Positions 54,703-64,000 are shown, counted from the first letter of the stretch. The stretch is 64,000 nt of DNA from an uncultured Acidobacteriota bacterium (GCA_937859595.1 CALMAH010000012.1:1-64000), one strand, 5' to 3'. The notes: generated by a model not told the origin, from the letters alone. A program made the numbers and translations.

Positions 54703-55902
54703 CTATCTACGTCGTCGTCCGCCAAATGAACGAGTTCGGGTCCCCGGCGATGATCTGCCGACCGAACCTGCCGCCTTTGGCATCCAACCACCAAAATCCG
54801 GCAACAATATACGCTCTACGGGTTGGCCGGTCAGACGCTCGATCGCCCTCATTGAGTGCTCCTCTGCAAGCGTGAACAGCGTTATCGCCCGTCCGGCTTT
54901 GCCGGCACGCCCAGTCCGACCTATGCGGTGGACATAGTCCTCAGGAGCGGTCGGTATGTCGTAGTTTATCACATGAGAGACCGAATCTACATCGATCCCG
55001 CGTGCCGCAACATCGGTGGCGACCAGGATCCGTGTCTTTCCGTTTTTGAATGAGCGAAGGGCGGCTTCCCGTTGCGATTGTGAACGGTCGCCATGGATGA
55101 TATTGGATCGATGATCGCGCTTTTTCAGTATATGGGCGATACGGTCGGCACCGCGCTTGGTCCTGGCAAATACGAGCACACGCTCAAAGTCCTCTTTCTC
55201 CAGCAACTCAAGCAACAGAGGCAGCTTATAAGGCTGTCCTACGGGATAGGCCGACTGGTCTATCGTCCCGGCTGCGTTACCGCGGCGGCTCGCCTCTACA
55301 TATATCGGATCAGTTACGAGGCCACGGGCAACACGCTCTATCTCCGACGACATCGTTGCCGAAAAGAAGAGTGTCTGGCGATCCGATGGTACCGCTCCTA
55401 CGATCCGCTTTATTGGCGGAAGAAAGCCCATGTCAAGCATTCGGTCCGCCTCGTCAAGGACAAGCGTTTTTACATTGCTTAGATCTATCAGGCCCTGCTC
55501 CATAAAATCGATCAGCCTTCCAGGCGTCGCGATCAAGATGTTCACACCTTGCTTCAGCGCCCTGATCTGCTTTCCGTACGCCGACCCTCCGATGATGTAA
55601 CTACACGTGATCCCTTTGGGGGCGAGTTTGCGACATTCTGCATCGATCTGTGTAGCCAATTCTCTTGTCGGAGCAAGGACGAGGACAGATGTTCCGCTCC
55701 GGTCTTTCTCCGCAATAACCTGGAGTATCGGCAGCAGAAATGCCGCCGTTTTGCCTGTGCCGGTTTCGGCCGTCCCTACCAGGTCTCCCCCGGCGAGGAT
55801 CGCCGGTATCGCTTTTTGCTGTATCGGTGTCGGCTCTAAGAAACCCGATCGTTCACACTTTGCGACCAAATATGGCCGCAAGCCAAGTTCACTAAAATTC
55901 AT
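54703..55902 (-). CDS. DEAD-box ATP-dependent RNA helicase (RhlE-like)
   Basis: 399 residues with both RecA-like domains. Motifs are PTPIQQKAIP (Q), GTAETGTGKTAAF (I; Glu replaces the usual Gln before TGTGKT), PTRELATQ (Ia), TPGRLIDF, LDEADRMLDMGF (II), FSATM (III), ATDVAARGIDVDSVSHVINYD (V region) and HRIGRTGRAGKAG (VI). The C-terminus is short and Arg/Gly-rich (RSFGGRRRR), which binds RNA. These enzymes act in ribosome assembly and cold adaptation. The small zinc-ribbon gene follows on the same strand. Confidence 0.94.
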   Translation of the reverse strand: MNFSELGLRPYLVAKCERSGFLEPTPIQQKAIPAILAGGDLVGTAETGTGKTAAFLLPILQVIAEKDRSGTSVLVLAPTRELATQIDAECRKLAPKGITCSYIIGGSAYGKQIRALKQGVNILIATPGRLIDFMEQGLIDLSNVKTLVLDEADRMLDMGFLPPIKRIVGAVPSDRQTLFFSATMSSEIERVARGLVTDPIYVEASRRGNAAGTIDQSAYPVGQPYKLPLLLELLEKEDFERVLVFARTKRGADRIAHILKKRDHRSNIIHGDRSQSQREAALRSFKNGKTRILVATDVAARGIDVDSVSHVINYDIPTAPEDYVHRIGRTGRAGKAGRAITLFTLAEEHSMRAIERLTGQPVERILLPDFGGWMPKAAGSVGRSSPGTRTRSFGGRRRR

Positions 55903-56296
55903 TTTTTGTTATCTTTTTCAACCGATCTTGTCTAGATTCCCGATCCAGGCGGACGAACGGCATATTAGCACCATTGTCCGGCGGTTCGCGCAGCAATTCG
56001 GCGCGACGGATGAGATAGGCTTCATCGGTGATCAGTGAAGAAGTTTTCTTACGGTGGGTATGACTTTCGGTGTAACGGTTGCAGCGAAGGACCAACGCAC
56101 GAAGGCAGATGAACAAGTCATATGCCCCTTCTGACAGGTATTAACGTACCATCCCTCGAACTATCCAAACGCTGCTCACAACGAACGCGTATACCGTCGA
56201 CAAAAGAGAGAAGGAATTATCAAACAGTTAGATTACAATAATTTACGGACAGTTGCAAGCAAGTTCGCAGGTGACAAAATTTGGATCGCAGGCGTA
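55903..56296. other. Intergenic region upstream of DEAD-box helicase
   Basis: About 390 bp on the promoter side of the helicase gene. An open frame on the minus strand (55892-56116) overlaps the helicase start and shows no domain. A long untranslated leader is common for cold-regulated DEAD-box genes, but no specific element is recognised. Confidence 0.4.
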
Positions 56297-56728
56297 TTAC
56301 CTGCGTACGCGTTCCAGTTCGGCCAAAAATCCCTCTTTATCCTTGGGTGAGATCATCATCCATCGACCACCACTGTATGTTATGTTCAGTCGGTCCAACG
56401 AGAGTGCCGCACTGGACAAAGGGTTTCTTGTCGGCTGAATATCTTCTATCTCGTCGATCGGGATACGCCAACGGAACGGCCCGCTCCTCACCACAATGTC
56501 TCGCTCCCCGATCACATAGTAGGTGCTCGAAAATATCCAGATAACAAAACCAAAGATAAGGATCACCGGGACAGCAACCCACCACATCCCTTGATAAAAG
56601 GCGGGTGCCGTCGAGATTATCGATACGATAAATGCGGCGATCAAAACGACGATCAGCCAGGTATCTACTTTGGAATAAAATCGTCTATTCATAGCATTGG
56701 ACATTGCTAGATTTTTATTATGCGGCAA
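56297..56728 (-). CDS. Membrane protein with bacterial PH domain
   Basis: Up to 143 residues; the likely start is ATG 56704 or 56692. Two adjacent membrane helices (about 22-42 and 48-68; WLIVVLIAAFIVSIIS, WVAVPVILIFGFVIWIF) are followed by a PH-like domain (YYVIGERDIVVRSGPFRWRI, then IPIDEIEDIQPT and LNITYSGGRWMMISP). This is the YdbS/DUF304-like type of small membrane PH protein. Function unknown. It lies 12 bp behind the ABC permease gene on the same strand. Confidence 0.85.
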   Translation of the reverse strand: MPHNKNLAMSNAMNRRFYSKVDTWLIVVLIAAFIVSIISTAPAFYQGMWWVAVPVILIFGFVIWIFSSTYYVIGERDIVVRSGPFRWRIPIDEIEDIQPTRNPLSSAALSLDRLNITYSGGRWMMISPKDKEGFLAELERVRR

Positions 56729-56740
56729 TGTACGCCGTCT

Positions 56741-58318
56741 CTACTGTACTCTAAGCCATTCGTCGGCAACCTCTTTCGGTGTTCGCCGGTTGCCGTCCAC
56801 CTCAAGATTCATTTGTCTTATGGCATCGGTCGTTATGGAATCCGCCAGTTTGGCAAATACTGCTTCAAGGTCCTTTGAGATCGCTTTCCTTGCGACAAAA
56901 ACCGCCTGATATGGCGGAAAATACCGTCGGTCGTCCTCAAGTTGAAAAAGATCAAGAGCTGAAATGAGTCCGTCGGTAGAATTTCCCGCAATAATATCGA
57001 GTTCCCCCGCCGCGAGAGCCCGATACGTAAGCGAAAGATCCATCTCGCGCGGTCGTTTCGCGAACGAGAAACCGTAAGCTTTCGACAAACCGGGATATCC
57101 ATCCGCCCTCGACATGAAATCTTGTCCAAAACCTGCCTGCCATTGCCGCGAAACCGGTACAGCATCAGATATCGTCTTCAAGTTCAGCGACCGTGCGGTC
57201 TCACCGCGAATCAATATCGCGAAATCGTTAGCATATCCGAGCGGTGGACTGAGGACCAACCCGAATCGTTCTAAATATTCTTTACTTGTCTGCTCATAAA
57301 CTGTCTGAGGGTCGGTTATCGGTTCTCGCCCGAGGATGGCCGTAAAAGCTGTGCCCGTATATTCGGGATAACAATCTATCTGTCCCGCGAGCAGCGATTC
57401 ATGAGGCAGATTACCCCCAAGCTCAAACTGTCGGACCACGTGAAATCCCTCCCCCTCGAGCAATTGGGCCAATATCTCGGCCAGGATCACCGATTCGGTA
57501 AAATCCTTTGATCCAATGACGATTCGTTTGCCGGTTCCGAGCAGATCGTCTCGATCAGATCCGCTGTTCATCGTGTCCCGGCCGCCCTTGCCGGAATTCG
57601 GGATATAGCCGACGACGGTAACCGCGATCAACAGGCCGGCAATAGCCAGACCAAGAAACCGCCGTCGTTTTCGATTCGCTCGTTCTTCTGCCCTAAACGA
57701 CTTCTCCATCTGGCCAAGTGCGAGGTCGAAGAGCAATGCTAGCAGGGCAGATGTCAATGCCCCTGCGATCAGAAGATCATTGTCGTTCTGCCTTAATCCG
57801 CGAAAAATGTATGTTCCGAGGCCGCCTGCTCCAACCGCAGCGGCCACCGTTGCCACACCGACCGAGATCACAACGGCCACACGGATCCCCGTAAGTATCA
57901 CCGGCGCGGCAAGCGGCATCTCCACCATCGTGAGCCGCTGCCACCCGGTCATTCCCATTGCTTCCGCCGCTTCACGTACCTTTGGGTCAATTCCCAATAT
58001 CCCGGTCACTGTGTTTCGGATCACCGGCAATAGAGCATAAAGAGCGAGTGCAATGATCGCCGTTCGTGCTCCTATCCCTCCGATGAACGGTATCGGAATT
58101 AGAAGCCCGAAGAGTGCGAGACTAGGCACCGTCTGCATAACATTTGCAAACCCGAGGACAGGCGCCTGAAGCTTCGTGAATCGCGTCAACGAGACGCCAA
58201 GCGGAAGCCCCAACCCCACAGCCAAACCAGTTGACAGAAGCACTATCGTGATATGCTCCCGCGTTAGGATCAGCAATTCCCGCCAATTTACAGTAAGAAA
58301 ATTCAGGAAGTCAGTCAC
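56741..58318 (-). CDS. ABC transporter permease fused to substrate-binding domain (osmoprotectant type)
   Basis: 525 residues. The permease part (about 1-210) has five helices and the coupling motif EAAEAMGMTGWQRLTMVEMPLA. A further helix (about 222-240) leads to an OpuAC/ProX-like binding domain (about 260-525) with IVIGSKDFTESVILAEILAQ and GQIDCYPEYTGTAF. Such fusions of OpuBB and OpuBC import glycine betaine, choline or related quaternary amines. The ATPase is encoded in the same operon upstream, with an amidase gene in between. Confidence 0.93.
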   Translation of the reverse strand: MTDFLNFLTVNWRELLILTREHITIVLLSTGLAVGLGLPLGVSLTRFTKLQAPVLGFANVMQTVPSLALFGLLIPIPFIGGIGARTAIIALALYALLPVIRNTVTGILGIDPKVREAAEAMGMTGWQRLTMVEMPLAAPVILTGIRVAVVISVGVATVAAAVGAGGLGTYIFRGLRQNDNDLLIAGALTSALLALLFDLALGQMEKSFRAEERANRKRRRFLGLAIAGLLIAVTVVGYIPNSGKGGRDTMNSGSDRDDLLGTGKRIVIGSKDFTESVILAEILAQLLEGEGFHVVRQFELGGNLPHESLLAGQIDCYPEYTGTAFTAILGREPITDPQTVYEQTSKEYLERFGLVLSPPLGYANDFAILIRGETARSLNLKTISDAVPVSRQWQAGFGQDFMSRADGYPGLSKAYGFSFAKRPREMDLSLTYRALAAGELDIIAGNSTDGLISALDLFQLEDDRRYFPPYQAVFVARKAISKDLEAVFAKLADSITTDAIRQMNLEVDGNRRTPKEVADEWLRVQ

Positions 58319-58452
58319 GGATAAAAAGATTTGGAGCTCACCTGGCCTAGCAAATGATTGTGGAAGTACAGTCGCTACTACGCGGGCCGAAATGAAAGTT
58401 TCCGGTCCGTTCTCTGCCTCGGCATCAAGACGTAAACTATCTCACATCAGGT

Positions 58453-60021
58453 TCAGTCCTTCTTTGGATAGGTCGGCAAAAACTGCGGTACGACCCGGCC
58501 TTTAGTCTTCTGTTCGAAGGCATATCCGTAACGGATCAATTGCGGCTCCGTAAAAGCTCTGCCGAAAAAGGCCATTCCGGACGGTGTATTCTCTCGAAGC
58601 CCTGTTGGTACCGTGATATATGGATAGCCGGCTACCGCCGCTATAGACCATGTCGCTCCGCTTGTCGGAGCCACAAGAGCATCAAGCTTGTTCTTCAGAA
58701 TTACGGCGTCAATCCCGTCCTCTCGGGTCGAACGCCTTATTTTCTGTAGCGATTCGAGGTATTCTCGATCGGTGAGGTCGCCTTTCTCCTCCGCCTGAAT
58801 GAATAACTCCTGGCCAAAAAGCGGAAGCTGAAGTTCCTTGTTCGCTTCGTTGAATCTGATCAGATCGGCAAGCGTTTTGTGTTGGCCGCCTCTTGCCGCA
58901 AGGTATTTGTTGAGATCGTGTTTGAACTCATACAGCAGCACGTTGAGCCTGTCGGCGGCAAGTTCCTGGTAATTCGGCTCAAAATTTACGTCGACCAACT
59001 CCGCGCCAGCGGTCCTTATAGATTCGATGAATGGCTCGAAATATTCCTTCAACTCCGGACGCGTCGTAAACTGCATCACCAGCCCTAGCCTGGCTCCTTT
59101 CAAGCCGCTAACGTCCAAAAACTTCGTATAGTCCTTCGCACCACGTCTTTCAGCTTCGGCGGTGCTCGCGTCGGCCCGGTCCCGTCCCACCATTGCGCCA
59201 AGCATAATAACGGCATCGGCAACCGTTCGCGTCATCGGTCCGGCAGTGTCCTGCGTGCTCGCTATCGGTATGATGCCGCTTCGTGAGATAAGTCCAATGG
59301 TTGGCTTCAAGCCGACCACGCCGTTAGTGACCGCCGGACAAATGATGGAACCATTCGTTTCCGTCCCGACCGCTCCAGCCCCAAGGTTCGCAGAAACCGC
59401 CACCCCGGAACCTGAGCTCGAACCGCACGGATTCTGATCGAGAAAATACGGGTTGTTCGTCTGCCCGCCGCGTGCCGACCAACCGCTGATCGAACGATTG
59501 CCACGAAAATTGGCCCATTCGCTCAGATTGACTTTTCCGAGGATCACCGCACCCGCATCGCGCAGCTTTTTTACTACAAAAGCATCCTGCTTTGGCAGCG
59601 GAGCATTTACCAGAGCAAGCGAGCCGGCCGTGGTCAGCATCCGGTCAGCAGTATCGATGTTGTCCTTTAACAATATCGGGATACCGTGCAGCATCGAACG
59701 GGTCCGGCCCTTTTTACGCTCTTCGTCCAGGGCGGTGGCGATCGCACGTGCATCCGGATTCGATTCGAGAACGGAGCGGAGCCTGCCGTCTATATGGTTT
59801 ATCCGCTCGAAGTACATCTCTACCAGTCGTCTCGCGGTCACTTCACCGGCCTTCATGCGTGCCTGCAGCCCCTCGATGGTGGCTTCAACCAGTTCCGGAA
59901 AAGGGTCGCTTTTCACGGGCGTCGGCAGCGTGTATCCCTCGCTTCCGAAAACAGCGACGGCAGACAGCCCGGCTACGCCTGTCCTTAAAAAATCTCTTCG
60001 GGTCTGTTTCGTTTTCACCAT
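58453..60021 (-). CDS. Tat-exported amidase (amidase signature family)
   Basis: 522 residues. The N-terminus has the twin-arginine motif TRRDFLRTG followed by a hydrophobic stretch, so the protein is exported folded. The amidase signature core has the catalytic triad Lys in GIPILLKDNIDT, cis-Ser in NPCGSSSGSG and the nucleophile Ser in GTETNGSIICPA. It hydrolyses an amide of unknown kind. It lies 30 bp downstream of the ABC ATPase gene and 134 bp upstream of the permease-binding protein gene, so its product or substrate may be what the transporter moves (inference). Confidence 0.93.
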   Translation of the reverse strand: MVKTKQTRRDFLRTGVAGLSAVAVFGSEGYTLPTPVKSDPFPELVEATIEGLQARMKAGEVTARRLVEMYFERINHIDGRLRSVLESNPDARAIATALDEERKKGRTRSMLHGIPILLKDNIDTADRMLTTAGSLALVNAPLPKQDAFVVKKLRDAGAVILGKVNLSEWANFRGNRSISGWSARGGQTNNPYFLDQNPCGSSSGSGVAVSANLGAGAVGTETNGSIICPAVTNGVVGLKPTIGLISRSGIIPIASTQDTAGPMTRTVADAVIMLGAMVGRDRADASTAEAERRGAKDYTKFLDVSGLKGARLGLVMQFTTRPELKEYFEPFIESIRTAGAELVDVNFEPNYQELAADRLNVLLYEFKHDLNKYLAARGGQHKTLADLIRFNEANKELQLPLFGQELFIQAEEKGDLTDREYLESLQKIRRSTREDGIDAVILKNKLDALVAPTSGATWSIAAVAGYPYITVPTGLRENTPSGMAFFGRAFTEPQLIRYGYAFEQKTKGRVVPQFLPTYPKKD

Positions 60022-60051
60022 TATACTCCTTAGTTGGCGGAGTTGTCGGGC

Positions 60052-60837
60052 CTAAGCCGGCACCCCCACAGTATCGAGGTATTTCCGAGCAAGCGGCACA
60101 TCAGACCGCCGAAGTTCCCCCGGCGTTCCATGGAAGACAATATGGCCCTGCTCCATCAGCGCGATCCGTGAAGCAAGCAGCATGGCCTCATGCAGGTCGT
60201 GGGTCACAAAGATCGCCGTCTTTTGCAGCTCTCTCACAAGCTCGGCAAATTCCTTTTGCAGAGCACCTCGCCGTAGTGGATCAAGTGCACCGAACGGTTC
60301 ATCGAGCAGCAAGATGCCGGGGTCTGCGGCCAAGGCTCGAGCCACCCCCACCCGCTGCCGCTGTCCACCGGAAAGCTCGTGGGGTAGACGATCGGAAAAA
60401 TCGTCCGGCGGAAGTCCTACTAGCTTGAGCAATTCAAAGGCCCTCAATCTGCGCCTTTCCTTCTCCCATCCCATCAGTGCAGGAACAATTCCGACATTAT
60501 CTGCAACCGTAAAATGCGGAAACAGCCCTCCCTCCTGCAGAACATATCCGATCCGGCGCCTTAAGCTGATCACATCCCAATCGGACGTGCTCTTGCCTTC
60601 AACTAGAACCTCGCCGCCTGTCGGCTCTATCAAGCGATTTATCAGCTTCAAGGTCGTCGTTTTTCCGCAACCGGATTCGCCCAACAGCACCAGCACCTCG
60701 CCGACGGCAATGTCCAGGTCCAGGCCTGAGAGTACCTGAGTTCCGGAAATCTCGTAAGAGACCCCTCGAAACTCTACAGCTGGATCATCCATTTCAGACG
60801 AGGATTGTAACATGGCTTTTGATGAACGGTCCCGCAA
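60052..60837 (-). CDS. ABC transporter ATP-binding protein (ProV/OpuBA type)
   Basis: Up to 261 residues; MDDPAVEF at 60792 or MLQSSSEM at 60813 are shorter possible starts. Walker A is LGESGCGKTT, the Q-loop region YVLQEGGLFPH, signature LSGGQRQRVGVARALA, Walker B ILLLDEPFGALDP and the switch His VTHDLHEAM. There are no C-terminal CBS domains, unlike ProV/OpuA that sense ionic strength. It powers the fused permease-binding protein in the same operon. Confidence 0.93.
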   Translation of the reverse strand: MRDRSSKAMLQSSSEMDDPAVEFRGVSYEISGTQVLSGLDLDIAVGEVLVLLGESGCGKTTTLKLINRLIEPTGGEVLVEGKSTSDWDVISLRRRIGYVLQEGGLFPHFTVADNVGIVPALMGWEKERRRLRAFELLKLVGLPPDDFSDRLPHELSGGQRQRVGVARALAADPGILLLDEPFGALDPLRRGALQKEFAELVRELQKTAIFVTHDLHEAMLLASRIALMEQGHIVFHGTPGELRRSDVPLARKYLDTVGVPA

Positions 60838-60972
60838 TTGTCCTTAAGGCAATCGACACCGTTGAGAGGAGTCAAGAAACAGTCACGTTCTAGATTTAAT
60901 TTGAAACCCTGGCATGAGCACACAAATAAACAGAAATTTCATATCCGTCTGCGGTTCGCTCCGGAAATGTGC

Positions 60973-62517
60973 CTACTCCCACTCGATCGTACTTGGTGGT
61001 TTTGAAGAGATGTCATAAACAACGCGGTTAACGCCGCGAACCTCACTGGTGATTCTCGAAGAAACTTTAGCCAGGAATTCGTGCGGCAGACGGGCCCAAT
61101 CAGCCGTCATCCCGTCGGTAGAGGTTACCGCACGGATCGCAATGGTCTTTTCGTAGGTCCGGAAATCACCCATCACACCGACAGATTGGATCGGCAGCAG
61201 CACCGCAAATGCCTGCCAAACATCGCGGTATATACCGAAATTGTGCAACTCTTCTATAAATATTCTGTCTGCTTCCTGCAGGAGTTCGACCTTTTCCGGT
61301 GTAACGTCGCCGAGTATTCGAACGCCGAGTCCTGGCCCCGGAAACGGATGTCTCTCAAGAATCATCTCTGGTATGCCCAGGTCGCGTCCGATCGCCCTCA
61401 CCTCATCTTTAAACAACTCCCGGAGAGGTTCGATCAGTTTGAGGTTCATTTTTTCGGGCAGTCCGCCTACGTTGTGATGGGTCTTGATGGTTACCGACGC
61501 GCCGCGTACGGAAACCGATTCGATCACGTCAGGATAAAGAGTGCCTTGAACTAGCCATTTCGCCCCTTCGATCTTGTCTGCCTCCGCCTGAAAAACATCT
61601 ATGAATTTCGCCCCGATCGCTTTGCGTTTTTCTTCGGGATCGCTGATGCCTTCAAGCACCGCGTAGAAATCTTTTGAGGCATCGACGCCGATCACATTCA
61701 AGTGGAGATTGTCATTGTAAACGCCAAGCGTGTCTTCAAATTCGCTATAGCGCAAAAGCCCATTGTTCACGAAAATGCAGGTTTGCCTGTCACCTATTGC
61801 TTCATGGACCAGCACCGCCGCTACGGTCGAATCCACTCCGCCCGACAGCCCGCAAACGACCCTGTCGTCATTACCGACTATCTCACGGATCTTCTCAACC
61901 TCTTCCTTGATAAAACTCGACGGCGTCCAGTCGCCCTTGCAACCGCAAATGTCGAAAAGAAAATTCCGCAGGACCTCTTTCCCCAGTGGTGTGTGACTCA
62001 CCTCCGGGTGGAACTGAACGCAGTAAATGCGGCGTTCTTCCGATTCCATCGCCGTTATCACATCGCCCGTTGTCGCTGTCTTGTAAAACCCCGGAGGAAG
62101 TTCGGTCACGTGGTCGCCGTGGCTCATCCAGACGTCCAGGTCAAACGGAAGTTCGTCGAAGAGACGCGTCTTCCCGCTAAGCACCTTCATTTGGGCATGT
62201 CCGTATTCGCGCCGTATCGCCGGTTCGCTCTTTCCGCCGAGATCTATAGCAACAAGCTGCATTCCGTAACAGATACCCAAGATGGGTGCTTCGACTTTTT
62301 CGTAGAGTTCTGTGGAGACACGCGGGGCGTCTTCGTCCGTCACGCTCGACGGCCCACCCGACAGGATCAAGCCTTTTGGTCTCTTCGCCGCGACCTCATC
62401 CACCGACAGATTGAATGGATGGATCTCGCAGTAAACACCCTGTTCTCGCACACGTCGCGCGATCAGTTGAGTATATTGCGAACCGAAATCAAGAATTAGA
62501 ATTAGGTCGTGCTGCAA
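60973..62517 (-). CDS. guaA: GMP synthase (glutamine-hydrolysing)
   Basis: 514 residues. The N-terminal class I glutaminase domain (about 1-195) has the nucleophile Cys in ILGICYGMQLVA and the His/Glu pair in VQFHPEVSHT. The PP-loop ATP pyrophosphatase domain has GLSGGVDSTVAA. The C-terminal dimerisation domain ends in the usual YDISSKPPSTIEWE. It converts XMP to GMP. It is preceded by 371 bp without a gene. Confidence 0.97.
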   Translation of the reverse strand: MQHDLILILDFGSQYTQLIARRVREQGVYCEIHPFNLSVDEVAAKRPKGLILSGGPSSVTDEDAPRVSTELYEKVEAPILGICYGMQLVAIDLGGKSEPAIRREYGHAQMKVLSGKTRLFDELPFDLDVWMSHGDHVTELPPGFYKTATTGDVITAMESEERRIYCVQFHPEVSHTPLGKEVLRNFLFDICGCKGDWTPSSFIKEEVEKIREIVGNDDRVVCGLSGGVDSTVAAVLVHEAIGDRQTCIFVNNGLLRYSEFEDTLGVYNDNLHLNVIGVDASKDFYAVLEGISDPEEKRKAIGAKFIDVFQAEADKIEGAKWLVQGTLYPDVIESVSVRGASVTIKTHHNVGGLPEKMNLKLIEPLRELFKDEVRAIGRDLGIPEMILERHPFPGPGLGVRILGDVTPEKVELLQEADRIFIEELHNFGIYRDVWQAFAVLLPIQSVGVMGDFRTYEKTIAIRAVTSTDGMTADWARLPHEFLAKVSSRITSEVRGVNRVVYDISSKPPSTIEWE

Positions 62518-62888
62518 TTTGCCCTCGCTAAAGTGACTGGGAATTCAGAATATGGGTCGGGTGCTCTATGGGCGGCCAGGGTGATATTTTCGTTACAACC
62601 TGTCGACCGTTACCAAGAAGACATTTCCTATTACCCGTTTCGAAAAAAGCCATTATACGTGGAACTGCTTCCGTTGTCAGATTGGCTCGCAGGAACGTGG
62701 TTCAGCCAAAGAAAAGGAGGAGCGAAAGCCTGGTTGAACTTTTGGGTGAGACAAAGTGTAGAACGAGAATTAAAGCGGAGTTTAAAAACAGGTCCGGCCG
62801 TAAAAGTTGGACACGATAACGAGGCCGAACGTCGCGAGAATTGACGGTCAGCTCGGCCTCGAAGAAAAACCTTAGTTGGTCGATACCA
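62518..62888. other. Intergenic region upstream of guaA
   Basis: 371 bp. Near its right end GAGGCCGA and TCGGCCTC (about 62820-62862) form a long hairpin with a 27-base loop, on the 3' side of the bacilliredoxin gene; it may act as its terminator, although no clean U-tract is seen. Nothing resembling a purine riboswitch was recognised upstream of guaA. Open frames on both strands look non-coding. Confidence 0.45.
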
Positions 62889-63332
62889 CTAAGCGACGAC
62901 TGACTTCTCAGTCCCGCAATGGTCGTTGAACGCACCGATCAGCGATTCGGCGATCACTGCCGGCGGGCGGCCCTCCAGGTCCCGTCGCTCAAACATCTTC
63001 ACTAATCTTCCGTTTTTCAGCAACGCGATCGACGGAGATGACGGTGGATAACCGGTAAAAAAGTTCCTGGCGGTCTCGGTAGCGTCAATGTCCGCACCGG
63101 CGAAAACGGTAATGGATCGGTCCGGCTTCAGTTCCGAATTTTGCAGTGCAAGGGCAACTCCCGGACGTACTCCTCCCGCCGCACACCCGCAGACGGAATT
63201 TACTACGACCATAAGAGTTCCGTCCGTGTTGCTTACGGCATCCTCAACCGACTCCGGCGTCTTCGTTTCTTCAATTCCAAGCTGTGCCAGCTCGGCACGC
63301 ATTCCGTGGATCATAAGTTCTGGATATGGCAT
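62889..63332 (-). CDS. BrxA/BrxB-family bacilliredoxin
   Basis: 147 residues of the YphP/YqiW family. The thioredoxin-like fold has the CGC redox site at C48 and C50 (VNSVCGCAAGG), and the N-terminal MPYPELMIHGMRAELAQLG is highly characteristic. In Bacillus these proteins remove bacillithiol from modified proteins; Acidobacteria of this group may use bacillithiol or a similar thiol. It is monocistronic. Confidence 0.92.
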   Translation of the reverse strand: MPYPELMIHGMRAELAQLGIEETKTPESVEDAVSNTDGTLMVVVNSVCGCAAGGVRPGVALALQNSELKPDRSITVFAGADIDATETARNFFTGYPPSSPSIALLKNGRLVKMFERRDLEGRPPAVIAESLIGAFNDHCGTEKSVVA

Positions 63333-63523
63333 TTTGTTTCCTCAAATATCAAAAGTTAGCGATCGCTCCGGCCAGATGGAATCTTGACCTTTTTTTCAAG
63401 TATCGTAAACCGTTTAGTTCCAGTCAAGCGCACATCCGCCACAACATACACGGTTTGCCGAATTAGCGGGGATTACCTACTATTAAGTTTGCAGCCTTAT
63501 CCTGGAAACTGTATCCCGAGCTC

Positions 63524-64000
63524 ATGGCGGTAGAAACAGAGAAAAAGTATCGGCTGGACAAGCGGTCATTAGTCGAGTTCACGGCCCGCCTCGCGGAACT
63601 TGGTGCCACCTTCTCAAACGAAAGATTCGAGGACAATTACCTTTACCGGAACGGCAGTGTAGACGTCAGCAGCAGTGTGCTTAGGATACGAAAGATCGCC
63701 GGTACCACGTTTCTGACCTATAAGGAACGGATGAAGTCGGATTCGGACTTCAAAACCAAGATCGAACATGAAACCCTGGTCTCGGACGCGGTCGAGACCG
63801 AACAGATCGTTGCAAAACTGGGTTATAAACTCGCTGTAGTTTATGAGAAGCATCGTAAGACCTGGCATTTCTGTGAATGTGAGGTTGTGCTCGATGAGCT
63901 ACCCTTCGGCCAATTCATGGAAATAGAAGGAGAGCCGGACGAGATCCTGAAAGTCGAAAAACTACTCGGCGCAGAAGAACTCGAGGTTGAAACGAGAGGT
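63524..64000 (+). CDS. CYTH-domain protein (class IV adenylate cyclase/thiamine-triphosphatase-like), partial
   Basis: The first 159 codons of a gene cut by the window end. The product starts MAVETEKKYRL with the ExExK motif (E4, E6, K8). Further tunnel residues are seen in VLRIRK, FLTYKERM, KIEHET and YEKHRKTW, and the acidic strand near the end in VVLDELPFGQFMEIEGE. Members hydrolyse or cyclise triphosphates: class IV adenylate cyclases (CyaB), thiamine triphosphatases or tripolyphosphatases. Which activity applies cannot be told. It is divergent from the bacilliredoxin gene. Confidence 0.9.
   Translation, partial: MAVETEKKYRLDKRSLVEFTARLAELGATFSNERFEDNYLYRNGSVDVSSSVLRIRKIAGTTFLTYKERMKSDSDFKTKIEHETLVSDAVETEQIVAKLGYKLAVVYEKHRKTWHFCECEVVLDELPFGQFMEIEGEPDEILKVEKLLGAEELEVETRG

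Noticed and set aside
62509..62844. 111-codon plus-strand frame upstream of guaA
   Set aside because: No domain, overlaps the guaA start, no ribosome-binding site; regarded as intergenic.

Overview
The window looks like a chromosomal segment of an Acidobacteriota bacterium, probably of the Blastocatellia/Pyrinomonadaceae type. Pointers are a secreted VWA protein of the acidobacterial VWFA-related kind, a Ser/Thr kinase with a C-terminal TPR region, a mycobacterial-Sdh1-like succinate dehydrogenase, a bacilliredoxin and moderate GC content. Taxonomy is inferred from gene content only. About 58 protein genes are supported, most on the minus strand. There is no rRNA, no intact tRNA and no CRISPR array.

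Layout. 1-2.4 kb is the distal end of an integrated island: an LRR protein gene, a decayed SNF2-type helicase tail, and the 3' half of a tRNA-Thr(TGT) gene that marks the junction. 2.6-7.2 kb (minus) is a succinate dehydrogenase operon (anchor, VOC protein, SdhA, SdhB, TPR protein). 7.4-16.5 kb holds secreted META, LecA-like and serine hydrolase proteins, a GlcD-type oxidase with a carboxylate symporter, a second divergent symporter, and a rhomboid protease.

16.7-29.5 kb is a signalling region and the most interesting part. An NtrC-type sigma-54 activator sits beside three good -24/-12 promoters. One drives a REC-GGDEF-EAL protein, one a REC protein, and one an apparently non-coding RNA of about 330 nt. 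This RNA starts at a hairpin, ends at a strong terminator, and repeatedly presents CUCCCAC-like (anti-Shine-Dalgarno) sequence in its loops. A multi-PAS sensor kinase interrupted by one amber codon, a single-domain REC protein and a 1290-residue hybrid kinase follow; they could feed the activator.

29.5-45 kb (mostly minus) holds a LarA-type racemase with complete active-site residues, CDF and TerC metal genes around a FecR-domain protein, free-Met-sulfoxide reductase, a CrcB fluoride channel, purEK, a Ser/Thr kinase with a 34-codon CxxC mini-gene behind it, a CNNM/CBS protein, isocitrate dehydrogenase, the VWA protein and a thioester-reductase-like SDR. 45-53.6 kb is a TetR-controlled RND efflux operon (tetR, adaptor, SRPBCC protein, RND pump, TolC, quinone oxidoreductase) with a perfect operator palindrome. 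53.9-64 kb has a DUF883-like membrane protein, a zinc-ribbon small protein, a DEAD-box helicase, an osmoprotectant-type ABC transporter whose operon includes a Tat-exported amidase, guaA, a bacilliredoxin and the start of a CYTH-domain gene cut by the window edge.
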